Shown here: in pieces, positions 58,590 through 64,000 of the stretch | Layout: each line of letters begins with the position of its first letter | Numbering within the stretch: the first letter of the stretch is position 1 | Assembly (NCBI GenBank): GCA_965207805.1 | Contig: OZ242312.1 | Coordinates: 868,001 to 932,000, forward strand | Length of the DNA: 64,000 bases | Source of the DNA: Palauibacter sp965207805 | GTDB lineage: Bacteria > Gemmatimonadota > Gemmatimonadetes > Palauibacterales > Palauibacteraceae | Direction: 5' to 3' | Notes under the pieces: model-generated | What the model saw: the letters and a program-made list of their open reading frames with translations, nothing else | Database searches by the model: none | What the model was told of the DNA's origin: nothing | Translations under genes and position numbers: made by a program

Positions 58590-59176
58590 CCGTGCTGCCC
58601 AGGGATTCGCGCGCGCAGTACCGGATGCTCGGGCTCGTACTCCTGCTGGGCGGCGGGACGGCCTTCCATCTGCACTTCGGGAACCCGCGCAGGGTGGAGC
58701 TGGGCGAGTTGGCGGATCGGGTCGAGCGGGCGGAGCGAGTCAACGCCCTCGCCGAGCTGCCCGCCGGCAACCTGGATGCGATACATGAGAGTCTCGTGCT
58801 CGGTGAACGACAACTCGCCGCGCTGAAACGGATCGTGCCGCGAGAGGGTGAAGTCGAGGCCATCTACGAAGCCATCGCGGCCGAAACACAGTCGCTCGGT
58901 CTCGATCTCGTCCACGCCCTGCCCGCCGACCCCGTGGCCGACTCCACCGGCTACTTCGTGCGGCAACAGTGGGCGCTTCAGGTGGAAGGGGCATACCACG
59001 ACGTCGGGACGCTCCTGACGCGAATCGCGGGCTTCGCCCGAATCGTGCGGCCCGAGGTCGATGAAATCGTACCCTCCCGGATCACCAACTCGGGTCGGCA
59101 ACTCGTTCACGCGCGCTTCAGCCTCGAAACCTTCGTGCTTCCGCCGGAGGACGACGCTTCGCCGGAGGAAGGATGA
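58586..59176 (+). CDS. pilO: Type IV pilus alignment protein PilO
   Basis: This 196-residue protein has one N-terminal membrane helix (LGLVLLLGGGTAFHL), a coiled coil (residues about 37-60) and a periplasmic ferredoxin-like domain (IAGFARIVRPEV). Identity rests on these features and the position between pilN and pilP. The first codon is TTG at 58586 (GTG 58592 is possible), with a 4-nt overlap at both ends. Confidence 0.87.
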   Translation: MTVLPRDSRAQYRMLGLVLLLGGGTAFHLHFGNPRRVELGELADRVERAERVNALAELPAGNLDAIHESLVLGERQLAALKRIVPREGEVEAIYEAIAAETQSLGLDLVHALPADPVADSTGYFVRQQWALQVEGAYHDVGTLLTRIAGFARIVRPEVDEIVPSRITNSGRQLVHARFSLETFVLPPEDDASPEEG

Positions 59177-59580
59177 TTCGTCTGATCTTCACTGTCGTGC
59201 TCGCCGCTGCGGTCCGGACCGGGCCATCGGAGGTGGCGGCGCAGACACGGCCGCCCCCCGTCCATGAGCGGGAGGTCTTCACCTACCCCGTCTTCGACCG
59301 GCGCGACCCGTTCCAGCCGCTTCACCTCGATACGCAGGCGGGGCCCCGTTTCGGAGACCTTACGCTGGTCGGCGTGCTGTACAACTCGCGACTCGGAAGC
59401 GTGGCGATTCTGACCGATCGATCGACGGGCCGGCGATACCGAGCCCGCGAACGCGACATCATCGGCACCGCCCGCGTCGTGCGGATTCGCATGGAGGAGG
59501 TGGATTTCGTGATCACGAGCTTTGGGGTCAGCCGTCAGGAGACGCTCCGGGCAAGGCGTGAAAGGGGGACAGGCGGATGA
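59173..59580 (+). CDS. pilP: PilP-like pilot protein of the pilus alignment complex
   Basis: This is a 135-residue protein with a signal peptide (LIFTVVLAAAVRTGPSEVAA) but no lipobox Cys, unlike classical PilP lipoproteins. It then reads FDRRDPFQPL and FGDLTLVGVLYNSRLGSVAI, the PilP pattern that precedes the beta-sandwich which binds PilQ. It overlaps pilO and pilQ by 4 nt each. Confidence 0.82.
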   Translation: MIRLIFTVVLAAAVRTGPSEVAAQTRPPPVHEREVFTYPVFDRRDPFQPLHLDTQAGPRFGDLTLVGVLYNSRLGSVAILTDRSTGRRYRARERDIIGTARVVRIRMEEVDFVITSFGVSRQETLRARRERGTGG

Positions 59581-61364
59581 TCTCGCGGGCCTTTCTGGCG
59601 TTCGCCGTGGCGGTCGCTACGGCGTCCCCAACCGAGATGCGGGAAGTGAGGATCGCTTCCGAGGGGACGGAAACCGAGATCACGGTGGTCGTCGGCGGAC
59701 CGGCCACGCCCCGTCATATGATGCTCGCCAATCCTCCGAGGCTGCTTCTGGACATAAAGGGAGTGGATCGCGGACTGGCCCGCCGCCACTACGATCGAAT
59801 CGACCGCGGCGGAGTTCTCGGCATGCGTTCGACCCAGTTCCGGCCCGGGACGGTGCGGCTCGTGTTCGACCTCGATCGGGAAACCGCCTACCGCGTGACC
59901 GCGGACTCCGGTGCGGTTCGCGTGACCTTCCAGAACCCCGGGCCGCCTTTTCCTCCCTGGTCCACGACGGATGCCCAGGCGGCTGCTGCGACGGATGCTC
60001 GGGGGGCTGCCGCGACGGAGACCCGAGGAGATGCCGCGCCGTTGCCCGCAGTCCAGGAGACCGAACCGCGCATCTCGGTGGTGTACGACAGCGCCAGCAT
60101 GCTCGACGTCCTCGCCGGTTTCTCGGAGTTCGCGGACATCTCGGTGGTCCCGAACGGCGAGGTCGCGTCCGTCGTCGTTCGAGGCATCGACATCCGGGAT
60201 CAGCCGTGGGATGTGGCGCTGAACGCGATCCTGTCGGCTCAGAATCTCGGCTGGCACAGGACCGAAAGCGGGATCATCGTCGTCGACTGGCTGGAGAACC
60301 TGCAGGCGCGGGATCAACTGCTCAGCGAAACACGCGTGATCCGGGTCAACTATGCGCGTGCGGATTCGGTAGCCGAGACGCTCCGACACCTGGCCACGCC
60401 CGACCGCGGCCAGGTGGTGTCGTTCTCCGGCAGCAACACCGTCATCGTGACCGACGCGCCGTCTGTCGTCGCGCGGATGGACACGATCATCGCGGCGCTG
60501 GACCGGCGTCTCCCCCAGGTCGCGATCGAGGCGAAGATCGTGTTCGTCGATCGGACGGACGTGCAGCAACTGGGGATTGTGTACGACCTGAAGGAACGGA
60601 ACGGCGGTTTCGTCGAGCAGGGACTCAACGACTTGATCGCCGCCCCCGACCCTGATCAGCCGCCCCAGCTCGTCGATCTGAACGGCGACGGCACGCCCGA
60701 CGAAGCCTTTGTGCGGCGGACGAACGAAACGCTCGTGAATCTGGGGGGCTCCGCGGTCGCGGCGCTGGCGAACGCGAACGATCGGCCGATCGGGCCGGCG
60801 CTTCAGATACTGACGGCGGTCGCGTTCGGCGATTTTTCCCTCTTCGCCTTCCTCGAGGCGCTCGAATCCCACCAGCTATCGGACGTGCAGGCGGCGCCCT
60901 CCATCCAGGTCGTGGATCATGCTCATGCGCGGATCCAGGTGGGCGAACGCACGCCCATCCGGGTTCTCGAGCCGGGCGCCCAGACCGAGAACGCGCGCGT
61001 CAACGTCGAGTTCGAGGACACCGGCATCATCCTCGACGTCGTACCGCACGTTACGAACAACGACCAGATCCGCCTGGAACTGATGGCGGAGCGGTCCGGA
61101 CTGAAGCTCGGTCTGTCGGATGTGGGCTTCGTGTTCGAGAAACAGATCGGAGAGACGACCCTCCTGCTCGAGGATGGAGAGACGGCCGTAATCGGAGGGC
61201 TTACGCTGAGCGAAGTGAGTCGGAGTCGGAGCGGCATCCCCGGCCTCATGAACCTTCCACTGCTCGGGGCCCTGTTCCGGAGCACGAAGGAGAACGAAGT
61301 GAAGCAGGACCTCATCATCCTCGTCACTCCTCACATCATTCGGTCCGGCCCTGATGGGTCGTAG
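59577..61364 (+). CDS. pilQ: Type IV pilus secretin PilQ
   Basis: This 595-residue outer-membrane secretin has a signal peptide, an AMIN peptidoglycan-binding domain (residues about 20-120), a repeat-containing linker, N0/N1 domains (IRDQPWDVALNAILSAQNLG; VNYARADSVAETLRHLATP) and the C-terminal secretin barrel ending VSRSRSGIPGLMNLPLLGAL and ILVTPHII. It is the channel through which the pilus leaves. A three-unit tandem repeat lies in the linker. Confidence 0.95.
   Translation: MISRAFLAFAVAVATASPTEMREVRIASEGTETEITVVVGGPATPRHMMLANPPRLLLDIKGVDRGLARRHYDRIDRGGVLGMRSTQFRPGTVRLVFDLDRETAYRVTADSGAVRVTFQNPGPPFPPWSTTDAQAAAATDARGAAATETRGDAAPLPAVQETEPRISVVYDSASMLDVLAGFSEFADISVVPNGEVASVVVRGIDIRDQPWDVALNAILSAQNLGWHRTESGIIVVDWLENLQARDQLLSETRVIRVNYARADSVAETLRHLATPDRGQVVSFSGSNTVIVTDAPSVVARMDTIIAALDRRLPQVAIEAKIVFVDRTDVQQLGIVYDLKERNGGFVEQGLNDLIAAPDPDQPPQLVDLNGDGTPDEAFVRRTNETLVNLGGSAVAALANANDRPIGPALQILTAVAFGDFSLFAFLEALESHQLSDVQAAPSIQVVDHAHARIQVGERTPIRVLEPGAQTENARVNVEFEDTGIILDVVPHVTNNDQIRLELMAERSGLKLGLSDVGFVFEKQIGETTLLLEDGETAVIGGLTLSEVSRSRSGIPGLMNLPLLGALFRSTKENEVKQDLIILVTPHIIRSGPDGS
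59967..60038 (+). repeat. Three 24-bp tandem repeats in the pilQ linker
   Basis: Three consecutive 24-bp units (59967-59990, 59991-60014, 60015-60038) each begin ACGGA and end GC[TC]GCG. They encode TDAQAAAA, TDARGAAA and TETRGDAA between the AMIN and N0/N1 domains. Unit number could vary between strains. Confidence 0.85.
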
Positions 61365-61460
61365 AAGGGCGCGTGGTTGCGGCTCCCGCCCTCGGCGCAT
61401 CCTTTTCCCGCCGTTGGAACGACTGCTTGATGAGGAGAGAGTCCACGCGATGCTGACAGA

Positions 61461-62648
61461 ATGCTGAGATGTCTGAGGTTGACCACGGCGGGCGAAACAC
61501 ACGGTCCGGCCGTGGTCGCTCTGCTGGAGGGAATCCCCGCCGGATTGGCGCTCGAACCCGACGATATCGCGCGGGAACTGGCGCGCCGGCAGGGCGGGCA
61601 CGGCCGCGGGGGCCGCATGAAGATCGAGAAGGATGTGGGCGAGATCTTCGGCGGTGTGCGCCTCGGAGAGACGCTGGGGTCTCCAGTGGCGGTCCGGATC
61701 CCCAACCGCGACTTCAGAAACTGGAGCGCGGCGATGGCGATCGAAGCGCCGGAGGTGGACGAAGACGAACTCCTGCGCCGGGTGTACCTGCCGCGACCGG
61801 GCCACGCCGACCTCGCGGGGATGCTCAAGTACGGGCGACAGGACGCCCGCGACATCCTCGAACGTGCAAGCGCCCGCGAGACCGCCGCGCGCGTTGCCGC
61901 CGGGGCCGTCGCCAAGCGGCTGCTGGACGAGTTCGGCGTGCGCGTCGAGAGTCACGTGGTGTCGATCGGTCCGGTGGAGGTGCCGCCTGGGCTGCCGCTG
62001 CCGGAGGATCTTCTCTCGGTGGCCGACGCCTCGCCCGTGCGCTGCATCGACGCCGATGCGACCGCCGCGATGATCGACGCGATCGATGCCGCGCGTCGGG
62101 CGGGCGATTCGCTGGGAGGCGTGTTCGAGGTCGTCGCGCGTGGTGTTCCCGTGGGGCTCGGGAGCCACGTCACCTGGGAGACCCGCCTCGGTGGCCGGAT
62201 CGGCGGCGCGATGATGTCGATCCACGCGATGAAGGGCGTAGAGATCGGCATGGGATTCGAAGCCGCGCGTCGCCGGGGGTCCGATGTCCACGACGAGATC
62301 GAGCGGGATCCGGCGCGTCGCGAGAGCGGTGGCTACCGGCGGCGGCGGAACAACGCGGGAGGCCTGGAAGGGGGGATGACGACGGGCGGCGACATCGTCG
62401 CTCGCGTGGCGATGAAGCCGCTCAGTTCGCTGCGCCGCCCTCTGGACAGCGTGGACACCCGGACCGGAGAACCCGCCAAGGCGGTCCGCGAGCGCAGCGA
62501 CGTGTGTGCGGTGCCGGCCGCCGGGATCGTCGGGGAGGCGATGATGGCGCTGGTGCTGGCGGACGCGTGGATCGAGAAGTTCGGCGGCGACAGCCTCGCG
62601 GAAATGCGTTCCAACGTGGAAAGCTACCTCGCCCGGATCGGGACGTGA
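61461..62648 (+). CDS. aroC: Chorismate synthase
   Basis: This 395-residue FMN-dependent enzyme makes chorismate from EPSP, the last shared step of aromatic amino acid synthesis. GETHGPAVVALLEGIPAG, RRQGGHGRGGRMKIEKD, RPGHADLAGMLKYG and NNAGGLEGGMTTG are family motifs. The ATG at 61461 gives the usual N-terminus. It lies 96 nt after pilQ and 1 nt before aroK. Confidence 0.96.
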   Translation: MLRCLRLTTAGETHGPAVVALLEGIPAGLALEPDDIARELARRQGGHGRGGRMKIEKDVGEIFGGVRLGETLGSPVAVRIPNRDFRNWSAAMAIEAPEVDEDELLRRVYLPRPGHADLAGMLKYGRQDARDILERASARETAARVAAGAVAKRLLDEFGVRVESHVVSIGPVEVPPGLPLPEDLLSVADASPVRCIDADATAAMIDAIDAARRAGDSLGGVFEVVARGVPVGLGSHVTWETRLGGRIGGAMMSIHAMKGVEIGMGFEAARRRGSDVHDEIERDPARRESGGYRRRRNNAGGLEGGMTTGGDIVARVAMKPLSSLRRPLDSVDTRTGEPAKAVRERSDVCAVPAAGIVGEAMMALVLADAWIEKFGGDSLAEMRSNVESYLARIGT

Positions 62649-62649
62649 C

Positions 62650-63225
62650 GTGTCGAGCGTGCCCCGAAGGATCTGGCTCGTCGGGCTCTCCGGGGCGGGG
62701 AAGAGCACCATAGGTCCTCTGCTCGCGCAGCGGCTGGGGTATCGCTATGTGGATCTCGACCGTGAAGTCGAGGAACTGGCGGGGGAGACGATCCCTCACC
62801 TGTTCCGCGTCGGCGGGGAAGCGGAGTTCCGGCGGCTCGAGGCCAGGGCCGCGTCCCGGACGGCGCGGGCGACGGATGTCGTCGTGGCGACCGGGGGCGG
62901 GTGGATGGCGCGCCGGGACATCGACCGTACGTCGGGCGGCCGGGTACGCGTCTGGTTGCGCGTGCGTCCCGAGACCGCGATCCATCGCCTCTCCCGGGAG
63001 GGTGCCGAGGCCCGGCCGCTGCTGGCCGGACCCGACCCCGCGACCGCGCTCGCCACGCTGCTCGCGGCGCGGGAGGCCGCCTACGCGGAAGCCGAGGTGG
63101 TGCTGGAGACGGATGGACGGGAACCGGAAGATGTCGTGGAGGTAGCGCTGAGACGTCTGCGGAGTTTCGCCGCCCGCCCGCAGGCGGACAGGGAAGGACA
63201 AACGGAAGGACAACAGGAGAGTTGA
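62650..63225 (+). CDS. aroK: Shikimate kinase
   Basis: This 191-residue P-loop kinase has Walker A GLSGAGKSTIGPLLA, DLDREVEELAGETI, shikimate-binding EAEFRRLEA and ATGGGWMARR. The C-terminus has an unusual polar tail (ADREGQTEGQQES). It phosphorylates shikimate upstream of AroC in the pathway. Secretin-aroK linkage is also seen in enterobacteria. The start is GTG, 1 nt after aroC. Confidence 0.95.
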   Translation: MSSVPRRIWLVGLSGAGKSTIGPLLAQRLGYRYVDLDREVEELAGETIPHLFRVGGEAEFRRLEARAASRTARATDVVVATGGGWMARRDIDRTSGGRVRVWLRVRPETAIHRLSREGAEARPLLAGPDPATALATLLAAREAAYAEAEVVLETDGREPEDVVEVALRRLRSFAARPQADREGQTEGQQES

Positions 63226-63235
63226 GAGACCGCCC

Positions 63236-64000
63236 GTGAATCTCGTCATCGTGGAGTCGCCCGCGAAGGCCCGCACCCTGGAATCGTATCTCGGGGCCGG
63301 CTTCAGCGTGCAGGCATCCGTCGGCCACGTCCGGGACCTTCCCCGGAGCGGCCTCGGCGTCGACGTCGAAAATGGGTTCGAGCCGGAGTACGTCACGATC
63401 GAGGGAAAGGAACCCGTCCTCCGGAAGCTGCGCGCGGCGGCGGCGAAAGCGGATTCCATCCTTCTCGCCACGGACCCCGACCGGGAGGGCGAGGCGATCG
63501 CCTACCATATCGTGGAGGCCCTGACCGCGCGGAAGCGCGCGCTTCGAGAGCGGTTCCGCCGCATTACGTTCAACGAGATCACCAGGAGTGCCGTACTCGA
63601 GGCGCTCGAGCGGCCGGGAGAGATCGACCTCCCCCGCATCGAGGCCCAGCAGGCGCGCAGGATTCTGGATCGTCTCGTCGGGTACAGGGTCTCTCCGCTT
63701 CTGTGGAAGAAGATCAAACCCGGACTCTCCGCGGGCCGCGTCCAGTCGGTCGCCGTCCGCCTGCTGGTGGAGCGCGAACGGGAGCGGCGCGCGTTCCGGA
63801 GCGGCGCCTGGTGGCGTTTGCGCGCGCACCTCGCCGCGGACGGTGGCGCCTTCACGGCCGATCTGGCCGCACTCGACGGCGTGGGGATCGCGACGGGCCG
63901 GGATTTCGATGAGCGCACCGGCACTCTCAAGTCCGGCCGCAAGGTCGTCCTGCTGGACCGGGAACGCGCCGAGGCGCTCCGCGCGCGATTGGCCGACGCG
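63236..64000 (+). CDS. topA: DNA topoisomerase I, N-terminal part (cut by window edge)
   Basis: The first 255 codons are open to the window end. GTG 63236 begins NLVIVESPAKARTLESYLG, the TopA opening. The TOPRIM acidic motif is LLATDPDREGEAIAYHI, and VGYRVSPLLWKKIKPGLSAG with RVQSVAVRLL follows. The active-site Tyr lies beyond the window. The enzyme relaxes negative supercoils, opposing the gyrase whose A subunit is in this window. Confidence 0.95.
   Translation, partial: MNLVIVESPAKARTLESYLGAGFSVQASVGHVRDLPRSGLGVDVENGFEPEYVTIEGKEPVLRKLRAAAAKADSILLATDPDREGEAIAYHIVEALTARKRALRERFRRITFNEITRSAVLEALERPGEIDLPRIEAQQARRILDRLVGYRVSPLLWKKIKPGLSAGRVQSVAVRLLVERERERRAFRSGAWWRLRAHLAADGGAFTADLAALDGVGIATGRDFDERTGTLKSGRKVVLLDRERAEALRARLADA

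Noticed and set aside
1..64000. CRISPR arrays, tRNA or rRNA genes, transposases, prophage genes
   Set aside because: No regularly spaced repeats, cloverleaf-like sequences, transposase motifs or phage genes were found on either strand.

Overview
The window is 64 kb of gene-dense, very GC-rich bacterial chromosome. Gene content points to a Gram-negative, aerobic, piliated bacterium: a Kdo transferase for lipopolysaccharide, a secretin with a complete pilMNOPQ set, a TonB-like protein, lipoproteins, and a CcmABCD haem/cytochrome c assembly block. The short primary-type sigma factor, the DsbA plus VKOR oxidation pair, the archaeal-type phosphoglycerate mutase and several small proteins of unknown function would fit Gemmatimonadota. 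That assignment is an inference; no rRNA or other decisive marker lies in the window.

Layout. 1-9.4 kb: the start of an acetyl-CoA synthetase gene (minus), a CDF metal exporter, a V4R-like protein, DoxX, leuS, then a minus-strand unit of orphan N6-adenine methyltransferase, lipoprotein metallopeptidase and a four-cysteine YggX, then waaA. 9.2-17 kb: ABC exporter, uvrA, a glycosyltransferase, a saccharopine-dehydrogenase-like enzyme and a metallophosphoesterase. 17-24 kb: gyrA, then a threonine/serine dehydratase, a HAD phosphatase and a tail-anchored unknown joined by 1-4 nt overlaps, followed by a DsbA-like/VKOR pair. 24-28.2 kb (minus): secreted creatininase-like protein, sigma factor and ccmABCD, including a 50-residue ccmD. 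28.3-39.3 kb: apgM, an SPW-repeat protein, a copper module (csoR-copA with a visible promoter and operator), a coiled-coil protein, a sodium/solute symporter, a K+ channel coupled to a degenerate DEAD-box protein that keeps a DbpA-type RNA-binding domain, and an alanine symporter. 39.3-48.7 kb: two very small proteins (one ubiquitin-like), the serine biosynthesis pair (class V aminotransferase, serA), a cobalamin-binding-like protein, moeB with rhodanese, rpe, and kbl/tdh for threonine breakdown with a lipoprotein gene between them.

48.9-64 kb: one continuous plus-strand type IV pilus block: a TonB-like protein, a duplicated ComEA-like DNA-binding protein, the two ATPases PilB and PilT, platform protein PilC, pilin PilA, minor pilins FimT/PilV/PilW, then PilM-N-O-P-Q, followed by aroC, aroK and topA (cut by the window edge). 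Together these could build a retractable pilus able to take up DNA; the prepilin peptidase is not in the window.

Nearly all intergenic gaps are short, and about fifteen adjacent gene pairs overlap by exactly 4 nt, so translational coupling is the rule. No rRNA, tRNA, CRISPR array, insertion sequence or prophage was seen, and no gene-free stretch exceeds 300 bases. Most of the window is housekeeping. The parts that deserve attention are the degenerate helicase/K+ channel pair, the methyltransferase/peptidase/YggX unit, the small ubiquitin-like protein, the palindromes and structured leaders in intergenic DNA, and a short repeated intergenic motif.
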